NCBI GenBank assembly: GCA_002394965.1
Contig: DGVL01000137.1
Location: 13,281 to 25,158 of the forward strand
Direction: 5' to 3'
DNA from: Lachnospira sp. UBA4285
Lineage (GTDB): Bacteria; Bacillota; Clostridia; Lachnospirales; Lachnospiraceae
DNA: 11,878 bases
Shown here: positions 6,359 to 11,858 of the stretch, piece by piece
Layout of the letters: each line of letters starts with the position of its first letter
Position numbering within the stretch: position 1 is the first letter of the stretch
Notes under the pieces: generated by a model
Told to the model about the DNA's origin: nothing
The model's database searches: none
What the model saw: only the letters and a program-made list of their open reading frames with translations
Position numbers and translations under genes: made by a program

Positions 6359-8118
6359 TGAATATCCGAAAAGAGACAGGAAAGAAAACAGCGGCCACCT
6401 TCCGGAAAGTCCTGACATATATCGGCCGCTACCGGATTCTGCTTTTCTTAAGTCTGCTGCTTGCTGCCGCAAGCGTCGTCCTGCAGCTGTTCATTCCGAT
6501 TCTCTTCGGGCGTGCGATCGACTGTATCGTATCTCCGGGAGAGGTCGATTTTGCCACACTCACCAATCTTGCGGGCCGGATCGTGATTCTGCTTGCCGCC
6601 GCGGCTCTTTCCACCTGGCTCATGAATCTGATCAACAACCGCCTGACCTACAGGACGGTGCAGGACATCCGCGCGAAAGCGATCCGTCAGATCCAGAATG
6701 TACCGCTGTCATATCTTGACGCGGGCAGCGAAGGCGACATCGTGCAGCGCGTCATCGCCGATGTGGATCAGCTCTCGGACGGCCTGCTCATGGGCTTCAC
6801 GCAGCTTTTCTCCGGGGTCGTGATGATTGTCATGACGCTTGTCTTCATGCTGATGCAAAGCGTCTCGATTTCTGTCATGGTAATCGTTCTCACGCCGGTC
6901 AGCTTCCTGATTGCCCGCTTCATCGCGAAGCACTCATTTGCCATGTTCCGGAAGCAGACGGATGTCCGCGGACAGCAGACAGCCCTGATAAGCGAGATGG
7001 TAGGCAATGAGAAGATCGTCCGCGCATTTAACTACGGGGCGCGCGCTTCAAAGCGTTTTGAAGCGATCAACCGGGAACTGCAGAAATACTCGGTTAAGGC
7101 TGTCTTCTTCAGTTCCCTCACCAATCCGTGCACCCGCGCCGTCAATGCTGTGATCTACGCGCTCGTCGCGCTCGCCGGATCGTTCATGATTCTGGGCGGA
7201 TCGCTTACTGTCGGCACACTGACGGTCCTTCTCACCTACGCCAACCAGTATATGAAGCCGTTCAACGACATCAGCTCCGTATTCACGGAACTGACCGGCG
7301 CAATGGCCTGCGCGGGCCGCGTTTTTGAACTGATTGAGGCCACGCCGCAGTCACCGGACCCTGTGAAGCAGCTCCCCGCGCCTGTTTCCGGTTCCGTCCT
7401 GATACAGGACGTGTCGTTTTCCTACACGCCGGATCACCCGCTCATTGAGCACTTTACCCTCAGCGCGCGCCCGGGGATGCGCATCGCCATCGTCGGGCCG
7501 ACCGGCTGCGGCAAGACGACGTTCATCAACCTGCTGATGCGTTTCTATGACATTCAGGCCGGCACCATCGCGATCGACGGCACGGATATCTACACGGTGT
7601 CCCGGAGCAGTCTGCGCAGACAGTTCGGCATGGTCCTGCAGGACACCTGGCTCGCTAGCGGCACCGTCCGTGACAATCTGGCCTTCGGACGCCCGGAGGC
7701 CACCGACGAGGAGATCATCGCCGCGGCAAAGGAAGCTCGCAGCTGGGATTTCATCCGCCGGATGCCAAAACAGCTTGACACCGTGATAAGCGATGACGAT
7801 CTGAGCCAGGGCCAGAAGCAGCTGCTGTGCATCACCCGCGTCATGCTTGTCCGCCCGCCGATGCTTATTCTGGACGAAGCGACCTCCAGCATCGACACCC
7901 GCACCGAGCTTCTGGTCCAGGAAGCCTTCGACAGGCTGATGGCGGGACGCACAAGTTTCATCGTCGCCCACCGCCTCTCGACCATCCGCAGCGCCGATGT
8001 CATTCTCGTGATGCGCGACGGAAAAATCATCGAACAGGGCACCCATGAACAGCTCATGGCAGCCGGCGGGTTCTACACGACTCTGTACAATTCACAATTT
8101 GCAGGTGCTGCGATCTGA
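6355..8118 (+). CDS. ABC exporter half-transporter, catalytic-site subunit (BmrD/TM288-like)
   Basis: The 587-residue protein begins at ATG 6355, where GGAAAGGAG lies just upstream; the start overlaps the stop of the first subunit as ATGA, so the two are translationally coupled. It has six membrane helices (about residues 25-310) and a nucleotide-binding domain (about 345-580). Walker A is GPTGCGKTT (381-389), the Q-loop Gln429, Walker B MLILDE (503-508) with catalytic Glu508 intact, and the switch residue His539. Its signature is LSQGQ (483-487) instead of LSGGQ. Paired with the first subunit, this gives one competent ATP site (this subunit's Walker motifs with the partner's LSGGQ) and one degenerate site (the partner's Asp/Gln with this LSQGQ), the established pattern of heterodimeric exporters. 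A terminator follows 31 bases later. Confidence 0.94.
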   Translation: MMNIRKETGKKTAATFRKVLTYIGRYRILLFLSLLLAAASVVLQLFIPILFGRAIDCIVSPGEVDFATLTNLAGRIVILLAAAALSTWLMNLINNRLTYRTVQDIRAKAIRQIQNVPLSYLDAGSEGDIVQRVIADVDQLSDGLLMGFTQLFSGVVMIVMTLVFMLMQSVSISVMVIVLTPVSFLIARFIAKHSFAMFRKQTDVRGQQTALISEMVGNEKIVRAFNYGARASKRFEAINRELQKYSVKAVFFSSLTNPCTRAVNAVIYALVALAGSFMILGGSLTVGTLTVLLTYANQYMKPFNDISSVFTELTGAMACAGRVFELIEATPQSPDPVKQLPAPVSGSVLIQDVSFSYTPDHPLIEHFTLSARPGMRIAIVGPTGCGKTTFINLLMRFYDIQAGTIAIDGTDIYTVSRSSLRRQFGMVLQDTWLASGTVRDNLAFGRPEATDEEIIAAAKEARSWDFIRRMPKQLDTVISDDDLSQGQKQLLCITRVMLVRPPMLILDEATSSIDTRTELLVQEAFDRLMAGRTSFIVAHRLSTIRSADVILVMRDGKIIEQGTHEQLMAAGGFYTTLYNSQFAGAAI

Positions 8119-8149
8119 ATGCCACAGGCTGCACCTCTGCCGCAGATTT

Positions 8150-8191
8150 AAAAAACACCGGAGCCTCTCCCCACACAGGCCCCGGTGTTTT
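8150..8191. terminator. Bidirectional intrinsic terminator between convergent genes
   Basis: The stem ACACCGG (8155-8161) with CCGGTGT (8182-8188), then an A/C mismatch and GCCT (8163-8166) with AGGC (8177-8180), closes a ten-base loop. It is flanked by A residues on the left and four T on the right, so it can terminate the exporter transcript on the plus strand and the PPC-protein operon on the minus strand. It sits neatly between the two stop codons (8118 and 8214). Confidence 0.85.
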
Positions 8192-8213
8192 GCTGTTCTC
8201 ACTTTCCCCGGTA

Positions 8214-8642
8214 TCAGGAAAAATCGAAGATGTTCAGACCGGTATTGCCGATATCATCGATGCGCCGGCCTACTGTCCCGTCAAGGCGGGTCACAAAAAT
8301 CTCGGCTGTCCCGCCGATCACAAGGCGCTTCAGATGTCCGCCAAGCGCCCTCTGCTTCCGGTCTGCCGCCGTCACGTGCACGTGCAGATACGGTTCTCCT
8401 GCTTTCTGTGTGATGTTCCCGACAAGAGAAGTTATCTCCAGCGGCTCATGCCACTCCTGGCAGATAAATTCCCGGGAAGACACATCATACAGCCCGGCTG
8501 TCATCTCCTGTGCCGCGCCCAGGCCCTCGATCTTCCCGGCCTGGATCTTCTGCTCTCTGGCCAGCCTTTCCAGGCAGCTCATCACTTCTTCCCCGCGGTC
8601 AACCCGCAGGGCATACACATCCCCAAACTGTCTGTACTGCAT
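8214..8642 (-). CDS. PPC/DUF296-domain protein
   Basis: The 142-residue product is a single PPC (DUF296) domain. Recognisable elements are the helix GEEVMSCLERLAREQ (17-31), AGKIEGLGA (35-43), EPLEITSLVGNI (66-77), PYLHVHVTAAD (84-94, with His87 and His89) and GGHL (101-104, His103). In plants this fold accompanies AT-hooks in DNA-binding proteins. Bacterial single-domain members have no AT-hook, form trimers and have no settled role; the conserved histidines suggest a metal or ligand site. Length is typical. The ribosome binding site AAAGGAG lies inside the last codons of the DUF362 gene, whose stop is only four bases upstream, so this is the final gene of that operon. I would not call it a transcription factor on this evidence. 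Confidence 0.88.
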   Translation of the reverse strand: MQYRQFGDVYALRVDRGEEVMSCLERLAREQKIQAGKIEGLGAAQEMTAGLYDVSSREFICQEWHEPLEITSLVGNITQKAGEPYLHVHVTAADRKQRALGGHLKRLVIGGTAEIFVTRLDGTVGRRIDDIGNTGLNIFDFS

Positions 8643-8646
8643 CGTT

Positions 8647-9891
8647 TCAGTTCTCCTTTCTCTGTAAAAGCCGCGCGATGGCAGTTCTGTGCACCTTCAT
8701 GGCTCCGACCGGGCAGAACTCCTGACAGCAGAAGCACCGGATGCAGATGCTCCGGTCAATGTGCGGGACCGCCCCTCTGCCGCTCACGGCTTTTCCTGTC
8801 CTGGCAGGTTTTGCGGCTCTGCCTGATGCCTTCATCGAAATCGCGTGCGCCGGACAGACGCGGAAGCACTTTCCGCAGGATATGCACTCGGACGGCTCCA
8901 CCTTCGGCACCTGGCGCATGGCCTGCATGAGCAGCGCGCCGGTGAACCTGCCCAGCGCGCCGCTCCCGGAGAATGTCACACTCTTCCCGGCCGCTGCCTT
9001 GAAGTCCGGTTTCCGGTATGCGCTCGTGTCCGCTCCCGTCCGTGTGACCTCCGAAAGATCTGCGGGGCCGAGGCCCCTTGCCGCCGCGCGGCAGATTGTC
9101 GGGACATCGGATGCAGCCAGTCCGATCAGGTCCGCGCACACCAGGTCCAGATCGTAAGGACTTTCGCTGGCCAGAAGCAGCCCGATATCCCGCGGCGTGC
9201 CGGCGGTCGGCCCGTTTCCCTCCATACAGCTCACCGCGTCGACAAGATTCAGGGACGGGCGGAAATACTCGTTCAGATCAATGAGCATGTCGGCGAAGGC
9301 GTCCGTGTCGGGGAACCGCATGTGATACTCCGGTTTTGTCGTGCCGGGAACCGATCCGAACATGTTCTTTACCGACGCGGTCAGCCGCATCATGCCGTGC
9401 GTCTTCAGCTTTGCGAAGTTGATGATCACGTCTGCATTCTGCAGCCAGGACGTACAGGTAAAGACGTGCGCCGCTGCCGCCTGCGGAAAGCTGACATCTC
9501 CGGTTGATACATCAAAATTCAGCTTCGCGCCGGTCTCCTCCACCCGGTCCATGCCGCTCACCTTGTACACATGCATCAGAGCTTCCTTCGTGAACAGGCC
9601 GCCCGGGCTGTCGCCAACCGTGACGAGCGCGCCGCGCTTCACAAGCTCACGGCAGAGTCCGCACACCAGTTCCGGGTGCGTCGTGGCCGCCGTCTCCGGC
9701 GCCTTCGCGCTGACAAGGTTCACCTTCACCGCCACTTTCGTGCCGGGTTGTATCTTTGAAAAGCCCTCCCACTGCGTAAGCAGACTGCTCAGTGCCGGTC
9801 TTACCGTCTCCGGGCGGTAGTCCGGGCAGACAGCCGCCGATACAGGGGCTTTTCTTCCCCGCGCGGCGGGGACTGCTGTCTCATCTGTCAT
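8647..9891 (-). CDS. DUF362 protein with two C-terminal [4Fe-4S] motifs
   Basis: The 414-residue product has a DUF362 domain (about residues 17-320). Features include VAVKVNLV (53-60), GDSPGG (93-98), a Lys/His-rich INFAKLKTHGMMRLTASVKN segment (157-176) with GS following, and LDLVCADLIGL (248-258). A ferredoxin-like tail follows. The first cluster motif has Cys336, Cys339, Cys342 and Cys346; the second has Cys383, Cys386, Cys389 and Cys393, each CxxCxxCxxxCP, so two [4Fe-4S] clusters and electron transfer are likely. The stretch between them is long and basic (about 353-376). The function of DUF362 is not established. The start codon overlaps the stop of the membrane-protein gene as ATGA; a GGAGG lies 14 bases upstream, rather far, so coupling probably helps initiation. 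No signal peptide is evident, so it is probably cytoplasmic. Confidence 0.9.
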   Translation of the reverse strand: MTDETAVPAARGRKAPVSAAVCPDYRPETVRPALSSLLTQWEGFSKIQPGTKVAVKVNLVSAKAPETAATTHPELVCGLCRELVKRGALVTVGDSPGGLFTKEALMHVYKVSGMDRVEETGAKLNFDVSTGDVSFPQAAAAHVFTCTSWLQNADVIINFAKLKTHGMMRLTASVKNMFGSVPGTTKPEYHMRFPDTDAFADMLIDLNEYFRPSLNLVDAVSCMEGNGPTAGTPRDIGLLLASESPYDLDLVCADLIGLAASDVPTICRAAARGLGPADLSEVTRTGADTSAYRKPDFKAAAGKSVTFSGSGALGRFTGALLMQAMRQVPKVEPSECISCGKCFRVCPAHAISMKASGRAAKPARTGKAVSGRGAVPHIDRSICIRCFCCQEFCPVGAMKVHRTAIARLLQRKEN

Positions 9892-10874
9892 TGGCTGTTT
9901 TCAAGCCTCCTCTGCATTTCCATCAGTACTGACGTGAACATGTACACGCAGATCCCGGCTCCTGCCTGAAGCGGATACAGGTACACCGCCGTCTCCGGAA
10001 TCAGCATGGCCAACAGCGTGATCGCGCCGGCCGGCGGCATAAAAAGCCGCGTGCGGAATAAAACAAGCAGTATGAGCACCGATGCTGCCGCCGCGGACAG
10101 TGTGAGCGGCAGGCCGAGCGTCATTGTAAGAAGAAAGCGTGCACCGGCTCCAATCGCGGCGCCGCCGGTCAGCAGGGCGATGACGCGCCAGGGCTTGAGC
10201 GGCGATTCAAAAGTCCAGTGCTCCGACAACTCTGTGAAGGCCACGAGAAGCGGCGGGGCGGCGATATACCGCCATCCGGCAAAGACTGCCGGTGCCAGAA
10301 GCACCGCGGCGACGGCTGTGCGGATAAGCATGTCTTTCCAGCGCATCTTCCCGGGCCCCGGCAGGACCCGGAATGCTTCCCGCCTTCGGTATCCTTTTTT
10401 CTCCAGCAGGCGCCGCAGCGAGATGATAAGCAGTGTCAACGCTACAGCCGAAATCAGATACGAAAGTGCCCTCGTTCCGATCAAAACCGGCAGCACCACA
10501 GCAGAGATCATCGGGGCAAGCGTGGTTCCCGAGAACAGATACAGAATTTGCGCGATGACATATGCGAATAACACCTTGCCGTACAGGCCGCCGGGAAACC
10601 ACAGACTGATGAGCAGCCCCAGCAGCGCGCCTCCGCCGATGAGGGCCGCCATCCGGCGCGAATTCACCTGCCACGCCCGTTCTGGTGCGCACAGGTATCC
10701 GATGGCAAGCGCAGCAATCTCCGGGAAGATGATTTCCGAGTCATGCAGCAGCTCCGAAATCATGCACATCGCCGCGATAACTGCGACTGTCATGAGGGCC
10801 GGAATGATTTCCCCTTTTTCTGCCTGTTTTCCCGGTATGTTTCCGGATTCTTCCCAGGGTCTGTTTCTCCTCAA
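9888..10874 (-). CDS. HPP-like integral membrane protein with internal duplication
   Basis: The 328-residue product is strongly hydrophobic with about ten membrane segments in two similar halves (about 26-153 and 182-316) joined by a basic loop (154-181). The second half carries PPLLVAF (207-213), KPWRVIALLTGGAAIG (227-242) and MPPAGAITLLAMLIP (279-293), which resemble the conserved blocks of HPP-family membrane proteins; the first half has degenerate versions. Some HPP proteins of cyanobacteria and plastids are nitrite transporters; no such role is shown here. The start is uncertain. I use TTG at 10874 because AAGGGA lies about nine bases upstream and no ATG occurs before the in-frame stop, but ATG at 10793 (residue 28) would also give an intact membrane domain. 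The stop overlaps the DUF362 start, making this the first gene of a three-gene operon. Confidence 0.72.
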   Translation of the reverse strand: MRRNRPWEESGNIPGKQAEKGEIIPALMTVAVIAAMCMISELLHDSEIIFPEIAALAIGYLCAPERAWQVNSRRMAALIGGGALLGLLISLWFPGGLYGKVLFAYVIAQILYLFSGTTLAPMISAVVLPVLIGTRALSYLISAVALTLLIISLRRLLEKKGYRRREAFRVLPGPGKMRWKDMLIRTAVAAVLLAPAVFAGWRYIAAPPLLVAFTELSEHWTFESPLKPWRVIALLTGGAAIGAGARFLLTMTLGLPLTLSAAAASVLILLVLFRTRLFMPPAGAITLLAMLIPETAVYLYPLQAGAGICVYMFTSVLMEMQRRLENSQ

Positions 10875-10939
10875 AATCTGTTTTCCCTTTCCGTACAGAG
10901 TGCCCTTTGCCGCCTGTGCAGCACGGCAAAAGCACTTTT

Positions 10940-10948
10940 ATTGTACCA
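10940..10948 (-). promoter_or_regulatory. Extended -10 promoter of the HPP-like/DUF362/PPC operon
   Basis: On the minus strand TGG is followed directly by TACAAT, an extended -10 element one mismatch from consensus. No convincing -35 box is found 16-18 bases upstream. Transcription would start near 10933, about 59 bases before the TTG start codon. No terminator is seen inside the operon, so this promoter could serve all three genes. Confidence 0.5.
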
Positions 10949-11071
10949 TATATCTGGGGCGCCGGCTTTGCACTGGCTGTTTTTCCGTTTCCCTCCCGCC
11001 GGCACTTTTACCGGCTGACATCCGGCAGCTGACCGGACAGACAAAATCTTTCTTTCCGTCTCAACAGGACT

Positions 11072-11077
11072 TATACT
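11072..11077 (+). promoter_or_regulatory. Candidate -10 element of the phasin-like gene
   Basis: TATACT at 11072-11077 is one mismatch from the -10 consensus. The hexamer 17 bases upstream, TTTCTT (11049-11054), is a poor -35 box, so an activator or another sigma factor may be needed. Transcription would start near 11084, giving a leader of about 102 bases. Confidence 0.4.
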
Positions 11078-11096
11078 ATAGGCGAGAAATTATCTT

Positions 11097-11169
11097 TGCG
11101 CCATCGCGGGCGCAGGGTAACCGCACGGACGACATATCAAAACACACGCCTGCCATCGGCAGGTTTTTT
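11097..11169 (+). promoter_or_regulatory. Attenuator-like leader RNA of the phasin-like gene
   Basis: Three mutually exclusive helices can be drawn. P1 pairs TGCGCC (11097-11102) with GGCGCA (11109-11114). An alternative helix pairs GCGGGCG (11106-11112) with CGCCTGC (11147-11153), seven pairs with one G-U. A terminator stem pairs CCTGCC (11149-11154) with GGCAGG (11158-11163). The middle helix uses the 3' arm of P1 and the 5' arm of the terminator, the arrangement of a terminator/antiterminator switch. I do not recognise a known riboswitch class, and the sensed signal is unknown. Confidence 0.45.
11149..11169 (+). terminator. Intrinsic terminator in the phasin-gene leader
   Basis: The stem CCTGCC/GGCAGG has a three-base ATC loop and is followed at once by six T (11164-11169). 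It ends only 16 bases before the phasin-like ATG, so transcripts starting at the upstream promoter must pass it. The stem is short (six pairs), so termination may be partial. Confidence 0.6.
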
Positions 11170-11184
11170 GCACAGGAGGTGCAA
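11168..11184 (+). promoter_or_regulatory. Ribosome binding site held in a hairpin loop
   Basis: TTGCAC (11168-11173) and GTGCAA (11179-11184) are perfectly complementary and enclose AGGAG (11174-11178), so most of the Shine-Dalgarno sequence of the phasin-like gene lies in a five-base loop. The left arm shares two bases with the T run of the leader terminator. Confidence 0.5.
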
Positions 11185-11185
11185 G

Positions 11186-11641
11186 ATGGATGATTTGGAT
11201 GAAGGACTGAAAAAGATTCTTCTGGCCGGCATTGGCGCTGCTGCCGCAACCGGCGAAAAGGCGCAGAAGCTTTTCAATGATCTGGCGGAAAAAGGTGCCG
11301 CGACGGTAGAGCAGAACCGGGATCTGAATGAAAGATTTCAGAAAAAGGCGTCAGAGGCCGCTTCCGCTGCCAAAGACGTCTGCCAGAAGATGACAGAAGC
11401 ACAGCGCACCCGCCGCGAAGTGGCCCAGACACTCGCCGGTATGTCTGACGCCGAACTGAAACAGTTAAAAGAAGCTCTCGACAGCCTCGGCTTGCGGAAA
11501 TCAGAAGGCGAAAACGGAACTTCCGGGGAACAGGCGGCAGAGACAGCCGAGACGGCGGAAAAATCTGCCGTGGAATCCGCCGCGGCTGCTGCAGACACCG
11601 CGGAAGAGAAACCGGCCGCTGACAACACCGCCGAAAGCTGA
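11186..11641 (+). CDS. Phasin-like small helical protein
   Basis: The 151-residue product starts at ATG 11186, with AGGAGG six bases upstream. The longer open frame starting at 11096 lacks a ribosome binding site and would read through the leader hairpins. Residues 1-25 (DDLDEGLKKILLAGIGAAAA) form an amphipathic helix. Residues 25-105 are helical and heptad-like (EKAQKLFNDLAEKG, TVEQNRDLNERFQKK, MSDAELKQLKEALDSLGL). The last 40 residues are Ala/Glu/Thr-rich, acidic and probably disordered. This matches the short phasin-like (polyhydroxyalkanoate granule-associated) proteins annotated in many Firmicutes; in PHA makers, phasins coat storage granules. No PHA synthase is nearby, and in most Clostridia of this type the real role is unknown. 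It might instead coat membranes or act as a stress or scaffold protein. It appears monocistronic. Confidence 0.75.
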   Translation: MDDLDEGLKKILLAGIGAAAATGEKAQKLFNDLAEKGAATVEQNRDLNERFQKKASEAASAAKDVCQKMTEAQRTRREVAQTLAGMSDAELKQLKEALDSLGLRKSEGENGTSGEQAAETAETAEKSAVESAAAAADTAEEKPAADNTAES

Positions 11642-11643
11642 AA

Positions 11644-11659
11644 GCAGGCCCGGGCCTGC
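11644..11659 (+). terminator. Possible weak terminator after the phasin-like gene
   Basis: GCAGGCCCGGGCCTGC is a perfect 16-base palindrome two bases after the stop codon. It can fold as a six-pair stem with a CCGG loop. No T run follows, so it may act as a pause, an mRNA 3' stabiliser or a rho-assisted end and not as a true intrinsic terminator. Confidence 0.35.
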
Positions 11660-11709
11660 GGCATGGTTCCATTCCGAAAAACAGCGCGGGCTGTAACAGA
11701 AATTTGTCA

Positions 11710-11770
11710 TTTGCCGCTTGACAAGCCTTGAGGCGTATCGTATACTAATCAAGTCGCGTAAAGCGGCAAA
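11710..11770. repeat. 10-base perfect inverted repeat flanking the tRNA promoter
   Basis: TTTGCCGCTT (11710-11719) and AAGCGGCAAA (11761-11770) are exact inverted copies with 41 bases between them. The left arm covers the first two bases of the -35 box; the right arm lies in the tRNA leader just before the mature tRNA. Its function is unknown. Confidence 0.55.
11718..11746 (+). promoter_or_regulatory. Strong sigma-A promoter of the tRNA operon
   Basis: A perfect -35 TTGACA (11718-11723) and -10 TATACT (11741-11746, one mismatch) are separated by exactly 17 bases. Transcription would start near 11753, about 23 bases before the mature tRNA-Val. It is the best-matching promoter in the window, as expected for stable RNA. 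Confidence 0.85.
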
Positions 11771-11775
11771 CATGT

Positions 11776-11848
11776 GGGATTATAGCTCAGCTGGGAGAGC
11801 ATCTGCCTTACAAGCAGAGGGTCATAGGTTCGAGCCCTATTGGTCCCA
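11776..11848 (+). tRNA. tRNA-Val (anticodon UAC)
   Basis: The 73-base sequence folds as a complete cloverleaf. The acceptor stem GGGATTA pairs with TGGTCCC (two G-U pairs), the D arm is GCTC/GAGC, the anticodon stem TCTGC/GCAGA encloses loop CTTACAA with anticodon TAC, the variable loop is GGGTC, and the T arm ATAGG/CCTAT has loop TTCGAGC. The discriminator is A at 11848. The 3' CCA is not encoded, so it must be added by the CCA-adding enzyme. It is followed ten bases later by another tRNA start. Confidence 0.97.
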
Positions 11849-11858
11849 CTTACTATAT

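Larger units (their letters stand above)
10875..11185. other. 311-base divergent intergenic region
   Basis: No protein gene is supported here. It holds, from left to right, the leader and extended -10 promoter of the membrane-protein operon (minus strand), a stretch with four CCGG tetramers at 11-12 base spacing (10999-11036), a pyrimidine-rich segment, the TATACT promoter of the phasin-like gene, and a leader of about 100 bases with three possible hairpins. Plus-strand open frames that cross it start without a ribosome binding site. Confidence 0.7.

Noticed and set aside
10950..10990. Possible terminator-like GC-rich stretch followed by TTTTT
   Set aside because: I could not draw a stem longer than three or four uninterrupted pairs before the T run, and no gene ends there.
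11096..11185. 30-residue N-terminal extension of the phasin-like protein
   Set aside because: The extended start has no ribosome binding site, and the added part would be encoded by the leader terminator. ATG 11186 has AGGAGG at ideal distance.
10006..11193. 395-residue plus-strand open frame
   Set aside because: It runs antisense to the HPP-like gene and then through an intergenic region and leader hairpins. It has no ribosome binding site and a Ser/Arg/Ala-rich translation.
11681..11694. Hairpin ACAGC/GCTGT between the phasin-like gene and the tRNA
   Set aside because: It is only five pairs. The T run follows it on the minus strand, where no gene ends, so it is more likely chance.
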